Assembly (NCBI GenBank): GCA_023227825.1
Contig: JALOCJ010000010.1
Span: forward strand, 20,251 to 84,250
Length of the DNA stretch: 64,000 bases
DNA from: Candidatus Cloacimonas sp.
GTDB taxonomy: Bacteria; Cloacimonadota; Cloacimonadia; Cloacimonadales; Cloacimonadaceae
Direction: 5' to 3'
Shown: positions 44,801-53,085 of the stretch, piece by piece
Layout of the letters: each line of letters begins with the position of its first letter
How positions within the stretch are numbered: the stretch's first letter is position 1
The notes under the pieces: generated by a model
Database searches by the model: none
The model's input: only the letters and a program-made list of their open reading frames with translations
Told to the model about the DNA's origin: nothing
Made by a program: the position numbers and the translations under genes

Positions 44801-45664
44801 TTCTGGCGTAAAGTTAGTAGTGAATCAAATGGAGATTATCTCAAATTCTATATTAATAATAATGAAACAGGTTCCTGGAGTGGTGAAATAGGTTGGTCAG
44901 AAGTAAGCTATCCTGTTACTCCTGGCAGCTATACTTTCAAATGGACATATTCTAAAGATATATCTATAGCTTCAGGTGGTGACTGTGCCTGGTTGGATGA
45001 TATTCGTTTTCCGGGAATAGGAACTTTAGAAACTGCTATATTCTATACTACAACTACCCAAATTGACTTTACTGATGTTCTTCCCAATACAACTGTGAGC
45101 ATTGATTTTGCTTTACGCAATTTGGGGAACATTGCTATGCAGGGAACTATTGCCTGTCCTGCTGAATTTGAACTAAGCCAATATGGAAATGCTTTACCCG
45201 CTAATTACAATTATCAGATTGAAGCTGGTCAAACAGTAATCTACTCTCTCAATTATATAGCCGGAAATTCAGTAAATGAGATTCATACTAATATGCAAAT
45301 TACTACTAATGATCCTCTTCATCCAATTGTAACAATACCGGTTAATTTGTCTCCTCTTGCTAATGATGATAATGTTAACATACCTTATGTAACAGCTTTG
45401 CAAAAGAACTATCCTAATCCTTTCAATCCGGAAACAACCATTCATTACTCACTCAGAGAAGCAGGACCGGTTAAAATTGAGGTCTATAACATCAAAGGTC
45501 AATTAGTTCGCTATCTTGTAAATGAACTTAAGAATGCAGGCAATTATACTGTTATCTGGAACGGAAAAGATGAACAGGGTAAAAATGTTTCCAGTGGAAT
45601 ATATTTTTACAGAATGCAAACCAAAAATTATTCTGCTACTCAAAAAATGATGTTAATGAAATAA
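41873..45664 (+). CDS. Gingipain-like C25 cysteine peptidase with C-terminal sorting domain (first)
   Basis: 1263 residues. Signal peptide (MKKISFILLLVFTTAILMAAS), a C25-type propeptide region (~30-230), then a catalytic domain (~240-600) with probable His446 in NYTAHGD and Cys479 in GNCCLTS, followed by ICFAEAWLRA as in gingipains. Then Ig-like domains (~690-910) and a MAM/jellyroll-like domain (~915-1060: ISFWRKVSSE, CAWLDDIRFPG). The C-terminal ~85-residue FlgD-like/T9SS-type sorting domain starts NYPNPFNPETTI and ends SSGIYFYRMQTKNYSATQKM. A secreted surface protease; peptide specificity is unknown. Good SD GGGAG. Confidence 0.9.
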   Translation: MKKISFILLLVFTTAILMAASGTIKLQDNPAKVQLLEKSDTGLSIVYAVDELQFKEINTKEGIFTELTAANYTTTNVTGLPALPLMRQLISVPLGANVTAKIMTCSSRSINLDEQGVLYPLMPRQESVSKSADLNQLPFEVNRDFYNTNTWTDNPAINVTEIGMMRGTRIFAVDFVPVKYNPALKKIEVIYNAEVKITFSEGDYSATRELQAKTYSPAFTGIFAQTLINYDEPKVSLLRYPIGYVIILPDNFIAPMQPFIDWKKQEGYNVIVAPTSLTGTTATSIKTYMQSLWNAATPENPAPSYLLLVGDVAQVPTNSGITSSHPTDLHYVRLQGTDYMPEMYFGRFSATTVAEVTNQVDKTLMYEQYTMPSDTYLSEVDMIAGVDSYYSPTYANGQINYGTNNYFNTAHNITSHTYLYPASGNSASAIVQDVSNGIGYINYTAHGDVTSWSNPSFTTTNINSLQNINKYCFVVGNCCLTSKFDSGICFAEAWLRATNKGAIIYIGGTNSTYWDEDYWWGVGYKPPVVGTGSPFVAGHTGAYDALFHNHNEPFADWAGNAGSMVFMGNMAVVQSNSTRINYYWEIYSIMGDPSLVPYLGIPAQNAYTPPAQMFLGFSSMDIQADPYSYVALSMNNELHGVGLADASGNLTLNYTPFTEPGIAKLVITRSLRKPLIANIEIIPNVGPYVTAGPLELNDGNNNIAEAGDNINISLQFNNIGIDAATNLTAALSCDSPYILLNNAYISLPDIASGSSINQTNAFNISILPDVPDQHPAVMTITVSNGEESWVTQRNLTINAPNVLFGNHTLFDSDSDGIYEPGETVTISLSISNSGHMNVDGGSLAIILNSSYATLDNYNFIIPPLPASNGIPIVLHLFISQNCPNDEVIPIGFAMNAGIQLLNHSIMIPVGIVGESFESGDFTAFPWVNNSTNPWTIVSGTANVHFGNYAAKSGAIGNYGNTTLQIAMDISSAGNISFWRKVSSESNGDYLKFYINNNETGSWSGEIGWSEVSYPVTPGSYTFKWTYSKDISIASGGDCAWLDDIRFPGIGTLETAIFYTTTTQIDFTDVLPNTTVSIDFALRNLGNIAMQGTIACPAEFELSQYGNALPANYNYQIEAGQTVIYSLNYIAGNSVNEIHTNMQITTNDPLHPIVTIPVNLSPLANDDNVNIPYVTALQKNYPNPFNPETTIHYSLREAGPVKIEVYNIKGQLVRYLVNELKNAGNYTVIWNGKDEQGKNVSSGIYFYRMQTKNYSATQKMMLMK

Positions 45665-45667
45665 ATC

Positions 45668-45713
45668 CCGGTTATCGCAGGCCTCCTTCTGAAAAGGATG
45701 CCTGCTTTACCGG
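45668..45713 (+). promoter_or_regulatory. Strong hairpin between the two protease genes
   Basis: Nested stems: CCGGT / ACCGG (45668-45672, 45709-45713), GCAGGC / GCCTGC (45677-45682, 45700-45705), TCCTT / AAGGA (45684-45688, 45694-45698). No T-tract follows, so it is more likely an mRNA-stability or attenuation element, or a Rho-independent terminator of low efficiency, than a full terminator. Confidence 0.7.
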
Positions 45714-45776
45714 AAAGAGAGTTCTGATAATGAATAATTATTTTTACCTAGTAGTTAGTAATAAAAGAAGGATACT

Positions 45777-48700
45777 ATGAAAAAGACCTTATTCTTTCTA
45801 ATTCTGCTGCTGAGTTTTATTGCTCTATCAGCAGAACAAATTGTTGTTAGCCAATATCCTGATGATATTCGTTTAACTAACAGCAATCCCGATAATATGG
45901 AACTGGAGTTTACTCTGGGCAGTTTTTATCGCGAACCTGTCACGATAAATGGAGATAATTGGTATCATCTCTTTCTGAAAAAAGAAGGAATTACTTTGGA
46001 AACAGGAATGCCTCAAGTTCCTATTTTAGCACGAAGTTTGATTATTCCTGCTACGGCAAAAATGCATCTAAATATTACCAATAGCGAATATGTGGAACTT
46101 ACTTTGCCAGTGGCACCTTCCAAAGGAAACTTAACCCGTGATATTGATCCATCCACTGTTCCCTATACTTTTGCTGATTTCTATCAGAGTCAAGAAAGTT
46201 ATCCTACGGACATTGCTTATTTAACCGAACCCTTTATTTTGCGTGATTATCGTGGAATTACAGTGCGTATTCAACCCTTTATTTATTTTCCTGCTACTCA
46301 AACACTGAGAATTTATACAAAACTGAATATTTCTGTTTATCCACAAGGAACTGACCTGTCAAATGCTATTTTAAATCCGAAAACATCCTATAGCCGTTAT
46401 TTTGAAAGTGCTTATCAGAATATGTTCCTTAATTTCAGTGCCGCCAAATATCCTTCCTTAGATGAAGAAGGCAGAATTTTAGTTATTAAACACAGTATGT
46501 TTGATGCTACTATTCAACCCTGGGTTGCTTGGAAAAGACAACTTGGTTTTACTGTAGATGTTGTTGATGTTACAGAAGCAGGTTCTTCTGCTGCCAATAT
46601 CAAGACCTACATTCAAAATCAATACAATTTGAATAACGGTTTGATGTTTGTTCAATTGGTAGGTGATGGACCTCAGATACCTACTTTAACTTATTCCAGC
46701 GGAGGAAGTGACCCTTCTTATGCGCTTTTAGCAGGAAATGATAATTACTATGACATCTTTGTCGGTCGTTTTTCTGCTCAGACCGTAGCTGAACTGGAAA
46801 CCCAAGTTACTCGCAGCATATTTTATGAAAGAGATATAACTGCAGGAGCTGACTGGCTGGAAAAAGCAGTTGGAATTGCCTCTTCTCAAGGTGGTGGCAG
46901 TCAAGGTGATATGGGTGAAAGTGATATAACCCATATGAATAATATTCGCACAGACCTTCTTAATTATGGTTATACCACTGTTGATCAAATCTATGACCCC
47001 GGAGCTACAGCAACTCAAGTAAGTAATGCTGTAAATCCAGGTAGAGGATTTATCAATTATTGTGGTCACGGTTCAGATACCTATTGGGTAACCACAAATT
47101 TCAACAATACAAATGCTAATGCCCTAACCAATGATAATATGCTGCCCTTGATTGTTTCTGTTGCCTGTGTAAACGGTAACTTTGTCAGCCAAACCTGTTT
47201 TGCTGAAGCCTGGATGCGTTCTGTAAACGAAACTACAAATGCTCCCGCGGGTGCTATAACTTTTTGGGGTTCAACTATTAATCAAAGCTGGTCTCCCCCT
47301 ATGCGTGCTCAAGATGAAGTTACAGACCTTTTAGTAGGAAATTTAAAACATCGGATTGGTAGTTTGCTTTTTAATGGTGCCCATAAAATGCTGGAGGTCT
47401 ATGGCAGTGAGGGTCTTGCCGATGCCAGAACTTGGACTATTTTCGGGGATGCGTCTTTAATGATGCGAACAAAAAATCCTCAAGTAATTACTGCTGACTA
47501 CAATCCTGTTTTGTTTTTAGGAATGAGCATTTTTACTATCCAAACCATTCCCGGCGGTAGAATTACTTTAACTAACAACGGTATTATCTATGGTAAAGGA
47601 ATTGCCGATGCTGCAGGTAATTGTGTTGTTAACCTGGAAGTTATTCCCGATCAACCGATGGATTTAACTTTAACTATTTCCGCTTTTGATTATCAAACCT
47701 ACATCCAAACCATTCAGGTTCTTCCCATCACCGGACCTTATATAATGGTAGAGACAACCAATTTCAGTGATGTCAATGACAATATTTTCACTACAGGTGA
47801 AATCGTCTTTCTGGATATAGACCTTTCCAATATCGGAAGTGAAACTGCTACAAATGTAAGTGTTACACTTTCTACAATTGATTCTTATGTAACCCTGTTA
47901 AATCCTACTCTCACAATTGGAAATATTGATAGTGGAACTGTTAACACTGCAGGAGCTTTTCAAATTCAGCTTTCCAATAGCATTCCTGATGAACATACTG
48001 TAGAATTGAATATAACAATTACTACCTCCGAGGGTGAAACTTTTACCGATGACTGCAGCTTTATTGCGTATGCTCCAGATATTTCCTGGGGTCCTTTACA
48101 GATTAATGACAGCCAGGGCAATAACAATGGACGCATTGATGCCGGGGAAAATGTTACTATTACCTTTAATGTAACCAATTCAGGGCACTGTGATGCTGCC
48201 AATATTTCCACTACTTTAATTGTAAATGGAGTATCCCATTTGATTAGTCCTATCATATCTACTATTGATAATCTGCCTGTTAACCAAACAGGTCAGATAA
48301 TTTATAATGTAACCTTCAGTTCTCAAATTCCAATGGGCACTTCGGTTCAGCTTACTGCTATGACAATGTTTGGTGAATACTTAAGTATTCATACCTATAC
48401 TATTGTAATAGGGATAGTGATGGAGAACTTTGATTTTGGCTTTAGCAATTTCCCTTGGGTTTTTGAAGGAGGAAATTGGACTATTTCTCAAGATAGCTTT
48501 AATGGTTCTATGGCTGCCAAATCTCCTGCAATTAATAACAGCTCCAGCACTTCTATAAGCATTACTTATCAGTGCCCTCAAGCAAGTGAAATTTCTTTCT
48601 GGAAAAAGGTTTCCTCTGAACCCAATTGCGATTTCCTGAAATTCTACATTAATGGAGTGCTAAAATTCCAATGGAGTGGAACTGATGATTTCTGGAGCCA

Positions 48701-49463
48701 GGTTACTTATCCTGTTTCTCCTGGCACTAATATCTTCAAATGGGAATATGTTAAAGACACCGGATTATATCAAGGCAGTGATTGTGCTTGGCTTGATGAT
48801 ATTATTTTCCCAAGCACAGGTGAACAAATTGGGATTCCTGTATTTGTAATTGATACGGAAACTATAAACTTTGGCGAAGTTATTGTCAACACTATTGTCT
48901 CTCAACCTGTTACAATCTGTAATTGCGGAACTGCTTCAATGCTGGGAACTATTACTACAGAGGCACCTTTCTTTTTAGGAGAACCAACTATGCCTTCTTA
49001 TTATTTGGAATACATAATCCCGGCTAATGAATCCTTCACTTTTAATGTGAATTTCCAACCCCTACAAAACTCACAATACACAGGAACCCTAATAATAAAC
49101 TCTGATGATCCCAATGCTTTAGTAAATACTATTCCCTTATACGGAACAGGTCAACCGGTTGCCAATGATGATCCTGTTGCTGTTATGGTTACATCCCTAA
49201 AAGGATGCTATCCCAATCCTTTTAATCCTACAACTACAATCAGTTTCAGTATTAAGGAAAAGACACCTGTAGAACTGATTATTTACAATATTTTAGGACA
49301 AAAAGTCCAAACTTTGGTTAACAAACCCTTAGAAAAGGGAGAACATAGTGTCGTTTGGAACGGAACTGATAATAAAGGTCGTCCTGTTGCCAGTGGTATT
49401 TATTTCTATAGAATGAAAGCAGGAAAATATACTGAGACCCAAAAAATGATTCTGAAAAAATGA
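45777..49463 (+). CDS. Gingipain-like C25 cysteine peptidase with C-terminal sorting domain (second)
   Basis: 1228 residues, a clear paralogue of the preceding gene with the same order: signal peptide, propeptide, C25 domain, Ig-like domains, MAM-like domain, a further abnormal-spindle/choice-of-anchor-like beta domain (~1030-1130: INFGEVIVNTIVSQPVTICN), then the sorting domain (CYPNPFNPTTTI to SGIYFYRMKAGKYTETQKM). Probable catalytic His431 in NYCGHGS and Cys464 in VACVNGNF, closer to canonical gingipain than the first copy. AAGGA before the ATG. The stop codon abuts an octamer repeat. Confidence 0.92.
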   Translation: MKKTLFFLILLLSFIALSAEQIVVSQYPDDIRLTNSNPDNMELEFTLGSFYREPVTINGDNWYHLFLKKEGITLETGMPQVPILARSLIIPATAKMHLNITNSEYVELTLPVAPSKGNLTRDIDPSTVPYTFADFYQSQESYPTDIAYLTEPFILRDYRGITVRIQPFIYFPATQTLRIYTKLNISVYPQGTDLSNAILNPKTSYSRYFESAYQNMFLNFSAAKYPSLDEEGRILVIKHSMFDATIQPWVAWKRQLGFTVDVVDVTEAGSSAANIKTYIQNQYNLNNGLMFVQLVGDGPQIPTLTYSSGGSDPSYALLAGNDNYYDIFVGRFSAQTVAELETQVTRSIFYERDITAGADWLEKAVGIASSQGGGSQGDMGESDITHMNNIRTDLLNYGYTTVDQIYDPGATATQVSNAVNPGRGFINYCGHGSDTYWVTTNFNNTNANALTNDNMLPLIVSVACVNGNFVSQTCFAEAWMRSVNETTNAPAGAITFWGSTINQSWSPPMRAQDEVTDLLVGNLKHRIGSLLFNGAHKMLEVYGSEGLADARTWTIFGDASLMMRTKNPQVITADYNPVLFLGMSIFTIQTIPGGRITLTNNGIIYGKGIADAAGNCVVNLEVIPDQPMDLTLTISAFDYQTYIQTIQVLPITGPYIMVETTNFSDVNDNIFTTGEIVFLDIDLSNIGSETATNVSVTLSTIDSYVTLLNPTLTIGNIDSGTVNTAGAFQIQLSNSIPDEHTVELNITITTSEGETFTDDCSFIAYAPDISWGPLQINDSQGNNNGRIDAGENVTITFNVTNSGHCDAANISTTLIVNGVSHLISPIISTIDNLPVNQTGQIIYNVTFSSQIPMGTSVQLTAMTMFGEYLSIHTYTIVIGIVMENFDFGFSNFPWVFEGGNWTISQDSFNGSMAAKSPAINNSSSTSISITYQCPQASEISFWKKVSSEPNCDFLKFYINGVLKFQWSGTDDFWSQVTYPVSPGTNIFKWEYVKDTGLYQGSDCAWLDDIIFPSTGEQIGIPVFVIDTETINFGEVIVNTIVSQPVTICNCGTASMLGTITTEAPFFLGEPTMPSYYLEYIIPANESFTFNVNFQPLQNSQYTGTLIINSDDPNALVNTIPLYGTGQPVANDDPVAVMVTSLKGCYPNPFNPTTTISFSIKEKTPVELIIYNILGQKVQTLVNKPLEKGEHSVVWNGTDNKGRPVASGIYFYRMKAGKYTETQKMILKK

Positions 49464-49550
49464 GGGCGAGAGGTCTTGAGGTCGAGAGGTCTTGAGGTCA
49501 AGAGGTCGAGAGGTCGAGAGGTCTTGAGGTCGAGAGGTCAAGAGGTCTTG
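49463..49550 (+). repeat. Octamer tandem repeat AGGTCNNG
   Basis: Ten consecutive 8-bp units AGGTCNNG (49471-49550) preceded by a degenerate AGGGCGAG. The variable dinucleotides run TT, GA, TT, AA, GA, GA, TT, GA, AA, TT. The array begins at the last base of the second protease's stop codon, so copy-number change cannot alter that protein. Confidence 0.95.
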
Positions 49551-49573
49551 AAGTTATAATAAAATTACATGGG

Positions 49574-49604
49574 CGGAGCTTAATGCGGCTCCGTCTTTTT
49601 TTTT
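49574..49604 (+). terminator. Rho-independent terminator after the proteases
   Basis: Stem CGGAGC (49574-49579) / GCTCCG (49588-49593), 8-base loop, followed by a nine-T tract (49596-49604). Confidence 0.85.
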
Positions 49605-49757
49605 CTGGAAAAACCAGCGTTCTGGTCATTTCCCTTTTACTTGTCTATGTTATAAGTCATATACGCGTTAAAATTTATTTCAAAAAAACAAATATGTGGA
49701 AGCGTAAATAACTTTTCATTATGTCTCCAATTTTATTTCCGGCAAATGAATTGAGTT

Positions 49758-50408
49758 TTAGGACTCCACAAAGGAACGAACTTTTTTATACTGTAGATAG
49801 GGGATTTTTTCTATTAAAGCAGCAGCTGCTTTTTGTAAACTAACCAAATCCCCATCATTTTCAATAACTAAATCTACCAGGTGTCGCTTCTTAGTATCCG
49901 GCATTTGATATAACATCCGTTGTTGAGCTTTGATTCTGTCTTCCCCTCTTTTTTCTAAACGTTTAAGTCGTGTTTCCAGAGAAGCACTTATCAATATAAT
50001 ATAATCAAAGCAATCTTGTAAATTTGCCTCAAAAAGGAGAGGAACTTCAAAGCAGAGAACTTCATCCTGGCTTTGCTCCATTATCCGTTGAAAATCCTGT
50101 AATACAAGAGGATGAATTAAAGAATTTAAGAATTTTGTTTCCTCATCACTGCCAAATACTATATCTGCCAAAATCTTATGATTAATTATACTTTTAGTTT
50201 TATCATCCCTGGAAGGGGACAAAACAGCTGTAGAATAGCGTTTTATTAATGTTTCTTTGATCTCCGGGTCATCCAAATGTTGATTAGCAATATCATCAGC
50301 AGAAATAACTTTCAAGCCCTTTGCTGTAAGGAAATTACAAAAAACACTTTTCCCGCTGCCGATATTTCCCGTTATCCCTATAAGCAGAGGAAATTTATTT
50401 GGTGACAT
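49758..50408 (-). CDS. coaE: Dephospho-CoA kinase
   Basis: 216 residues. Last step of CoA synthesis, phosphorylating the 3'-OH of dephospho-CoA. P-loop GITGNIGSGKS (about 10-20), then VISADDIANQHL and a lid region with LEKRGEDRIKAQQRMLYQMP. Overlaps the cdaA gene by 14 bp. Last gene of the exbB-exbD-tonB-folP-cdaA-coaE run. Confidence 0.93.
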   Translation of the reverse strand: MSPNKFPLLIGITGNIGSGKSVFCNFLTAKGLKVISADDIANQHLDDPEIKETLIKRYSTAVLSPSRDDKTKSIINHKILADIVFGSDEETKFLNSLIHPLVLQDFQRIMEQSQDEVLCFEVPLLFEANLQDCFDYIILISASLETRLKRLEKRGEDRIKAQQRMLYQMPDTKKRHLVDLVIENDGDLVSLQKAAAALIEKIPYLQYKKVRSFVES

Positions 50409-51141
50409 CAGTCAAAATCTGCAGCAATTCTTCAAAAGCAACATTGGTCTGGATTTTTCCTGCTCTGGCTACAGAGACCTGACCTGTTTGTTCAGAAACA
50501 ATAATAGCAATAGCATCGCTGATTTCGGTTATTCCAATACCGGCAAGATGCCTGGTGCCAAATTTACGCACATATTCTGCCTTTTTAGATAAGGGCAGAA
50601 CTACTTTAGCAGCCATAATACGTTGATCGCGAATAATAATAGCTCCATCATGCAGGACACTTTTAGGATTAAAAATTGTAAGAATTAGGCGCATAGATAC
50701 AACAGCATCAATGGGCTCTCCACTATAAATATATTCATGCAGTTTTCTTTTATTTTCCAGCACAATGAGAGCACCTATTTTACGAAAACTCATTGAAGAA
50801 ACAGCATCTATCAAAGGAGTGTAAAGAGATGATTTTTCTTGTTTACTAAATGCCTTACTTAGTTCCCGGGGAAGATTTAAACGAGCTAAAATAGAACGCA
50901 ATTCAGGTTGAAACAAAATAACAACAGCAATGAACCAATAATTGCGAATAGCACTTAAAAGTGAACCAACCATTTTCAGATTGAAGATAACCGCTAAAAT
51001 ATAGAGAATCACTACAAACAACAAACCCCATAAAACTTGATAACCACCTGACTTTCGCACTATCAACAATGCCTGATAAATCAGAAAAGCGATAATGAAA
51101 ATATCTACTATATCTTTAAAACGGGGAATTAAAAATTCCAT
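50395..51141 (-). CDS. cdaA: Diadenylate cyclase (c-di-AMP synthase, CdaA type)
   Basis: 248 residues. Three N-terminal membrane helices (~10-75), then a DisA_N catalytic domain (~85-240) with the DGA motif in SVLHDGAIIIRDQRI and GTRHLAGIGITE where most family members have RHRAAIG; the second Arg of RHR is Leu here. It makes the second messenger c-di-AMP from two ATP. No CdaR/YbbR or GlmM is adjacent, unlike in Firmicutes. Start codon directly follows the folP stop. Confidence 0.93.
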   Translation of the reverse strand: MEFLIPRFKDIVDIFIIAFLIYQALLIVRKSGGYQVLWGLLFVVILYILAVIFNLKMVGSLLSAIRNYWFIAVVILFQPELRSILARLNLPRELSKAFSKQEKSSLYTPLIDAVSSMSFRKIGALIVLENKRKLHEYIYSGEPIDAVVSMRLILTIFNPKSVLHDGAIIIRDQRIMAAKVVLPLSKKAEYVRKFGTRHLAGIGITEISDAIAIIVSEQTGQVSVARAGKIQTNVAFEELLQILTDVTK

Positions 51142-51975
51142 TTAGTCCCTTTTCGCCTTGGCAATAACAGTTAAGACCTCAAAAAACTGCTTGTGCAAAA
51201 GAACATCATGAACACGCAAAATATTTATTCCTTCACAAGCAGATACTAAAGCAGCTGCAAGGCACCCACCTAAGCGTTGTGAAGGTGACGAAGGTGAAAT
51301 TTTATCTATAAAGCTCTTTCTGCTGGCTCCCACAACAAGAGGTAAACCAAATTCTTTAAATGTCTTCAAGTTGGCAAGAATAGTTAAATTATGTTCCAGG
51401 TTTTTTCCAAAACCAATACCAGGATCAAGCATTATATTTTCTTTTAAAATTCCTTTGGTAAGACAAAAATCAATACGCTCTTGAAAGAAATCATTTATTT
51501 CCTTCAGCACATCCTGATAAACAGGATTTAATTGCATTGTGTAAGGAGTTCCCTGCATATGCATTAAAATAACTTTTACCTTAGGATGTGCTGATAAAAG
51601 ATCAGCCAGGGCAGGATCAGTTCTAAGAGCTGAAATATCATTGATGATAGAAGCACCAAATTCTATTGCCTTTTCAGCAACAGTGGCTTTCTGAGTATCA
51701 ACAGAAAAAGTAACTTCAGGGTATTTTTCTTTAAAATAACTTAAAATCGGGATTATTCGTTGTATTTGTATATCTGCAGGAACAGGCAAAGAACCTGCAC
51801 GAGTTGATTCTGCTCCCATATCAATTATCTCTGCTCCTTCAGCAATCATTTTTTCTGTATGTTTAACAGCCAATTCTCTATCCAAAAATTGTGCTCCGTC
51901 TGAAAAAGAATCCTCAGTAACATTCAGAATACCCATTAAAACCGGTATCTGTTTAGGAAAGCAATATTTATTCAT
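51142..51975 (-). CDS. folP: Dihydropteroate synthase
   Basis: 277 residues from the ATG at 51975, which overlaps the TonB-like gene's stop by 8 bp (ATGAATAA). A longer frame to 52038 would add 21 residues before the conserved start and is not preferred. Motifs: LMGILNVTEDSFSDGAQF, DMGAESTRAGS, FSVDTQK, INDISA, LDPGIGFGKN, GASRKSFI. Condenses pABA with the pterin diphosphate in folate synthesis. Confidence 0.95.
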   Translation of the reverse strand: MNKYCFPKQIPVLMGILNVTEDSFSDGAQFLDRELAVKHTEKMIAEGAEIIDMGAESTRAGSLPVPADIQIQRIIPILSYFKEKYPEVTFSVDTQKATVAEKAIEFGASIINDISALRTDPALADLLSAHPKVKVILMHMQGTPYTMQLNPVYQDVLKEINDFFQERIDFCLTKGILKENIMLDPGIGFGKNLEHNLTILANLKTFKEFGLPLVVGASRKSFIDKISPSSPSQRLGGCLAAALVSACEGINILRVHDVLLHKQFFEVLTVIAKAKRD

Positions 51976-52681
51976 TGATAACAAACCTACAGCGCAAACG
52001 ATAAAGTTGTTTGGGATTATAATTACCTTTAAAACCAAACTTCCATAATGGCATCACTTTCCTCACTGCTTCAGCATAAGTTGCGCTGGTATAAGAAAGT
52101 ATATTTACACTACCCAAATCTACTGTCCCTTTAGGAGTAAGCTTAAATTCCAGATAGACCTCTCCCTCTTCAGTAGGATTTATTTGAGGTTTGGTTTGGC
52201 TAATTATATATGCTTCTCCCCCACCTTCTTCCAGGGAAGTAGAAAAGTCAAAATTACTGCCTATTATAGTTCCCGGTATTTCTTGTAAAGCACTGGAATT
52301 TCTGTTATGAGGAAAGCTGGAAGGAATAGTGGACTTAGCATCTTCCTGGGCTAATACATTTAAAGGCATAGCAATAGTTGGTTCGCTTTCTCCTCTGCTT
52401 ATGGGATTTACATTACCGGTATTTATTTCCTTTTCCCCTACAATTTCTGCTGGTTTAGTTATTTCTTCAGCTCCAGGAATTTTAATTATTTCTTGAAGTT
52501 TATCAGCAGGATAGGGCTCTATCACGGTAGTCCTGTTTGCAGGTTCCCATTCAAAAGTATACCATTTTTCCGGAACATAAGGTTGGATAACATAGAAGGC
52601 ACATAGAATAAACAACAGCAGATGAAACACTGCCGAAATGAAATAGCCGTTGAATAGTTTAGAAAGTTTAAAACGCCGCAC
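51968..52681 (-). CDS. tonB: TonB-like energy transducer
   Basis: 237 residues. Single N-terminal membrane helix (~14-32: ISAVFHLLLFILCAFYVI), a long periplasmic linker, and a C-terminal TonB/TolA-like domain (~160-237: EGEVYLEFKLTPKGTVDLGS with YAEAVRKVMPLWKF). The linker has few Pro-Lys repeats compared with classic TonB. Follows exbD by 2 bp: the complex would use the proton gradient to energise outer-membrane transport. tonB versus tolA is not certain. Confidence 0.85.
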   Translation of the reverse strand: MRRFKLSKLFNGYFISAVFHLLLFILCAFYVIQPYVPEKWYTFEWEPANRTTVIEPYPADKLQEIIKIPGAEEITKPAEIVGEKEINTGNVNPISRGESEPTIAMPLNVLAQEDAKSTIPSSFPHNRNSSALQEIPGTIIGSNFDFSTSLEEGGGEAYIISQTKPQINPTEEGEVYLEFKLTPKGTVDLGSVNILSYTSATYAEAVRKVMPLWKFGFKGNYNPKQLYRLRCRFVINE

Positions 52682-52683
52682 TA

Positions 52684-53085
52684 CTATTTCTCCAAAACAG
52701 TTGTTGCCACAAAGATTCTTTCGTAACCGGAATTACGGATAATATCCATTAAATTTATCAGCTTTTGTACGGGAACTTGTTTTTCAATAGCAATGCGGAC
52801 AACCTGTTCTGGATTTTGATATTTTTGCTGAAGAACTTTTTCCAGTTCTTCAATTTCTACGAGCTTATCCATAAAATACAGGCGTCCATCGTTATAATAA
52901 GTAATCAAGAGGGTTTGATAACTTTGTCTGACAGCAGTAGAAGAACCGGGAAGCTTTATCGGCAAACCGGTTTGACTTACAAAATTTGAAGCAATCAGTA
53001 AAAACAACAGGAGAAGGAAGATAACATCAGTCATTGAAATAAGCATTGTTGTAGAAATCCGCTGTTTGGAAACACGCAGTTTCAT
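52684..53085 (-). CDS. exbD: ExbD/TolR biopolymer transport protein
   Basis: 133 residues. One N-terminal membrane helix with the conserved Asp in MTDVIFLLLLFLLIAS (Asp about residue 20), then a periplasmic ExbD domain (GLPIKLPGSSTAV; NPEQVVRIAIEKQVPVQKLI). Overlaps exbB by 4 bp (ATGA). Confidence 0.93.
   Translation of the reverse strand: MKLRVSKQRISTTMLISMTDVIFLLLLFLLIASNFVSQTGLPIKLPGSSTAVRQSYQTLLITYYNDGRLYFMDKLVEIEELEKVLQQKYQNPEQVVRIAIEKQVPVQKLINLMDIIRNSGYERIFVATTVLEK

Noticed and set aside
49329..49541. Minus-strand ORF reading the octamer array as Ser-Arg-Pro-rich protein
   Set aside because: The composition comes from the tandem DNA repeat. It overlaps the protease coding end and has no start signal.
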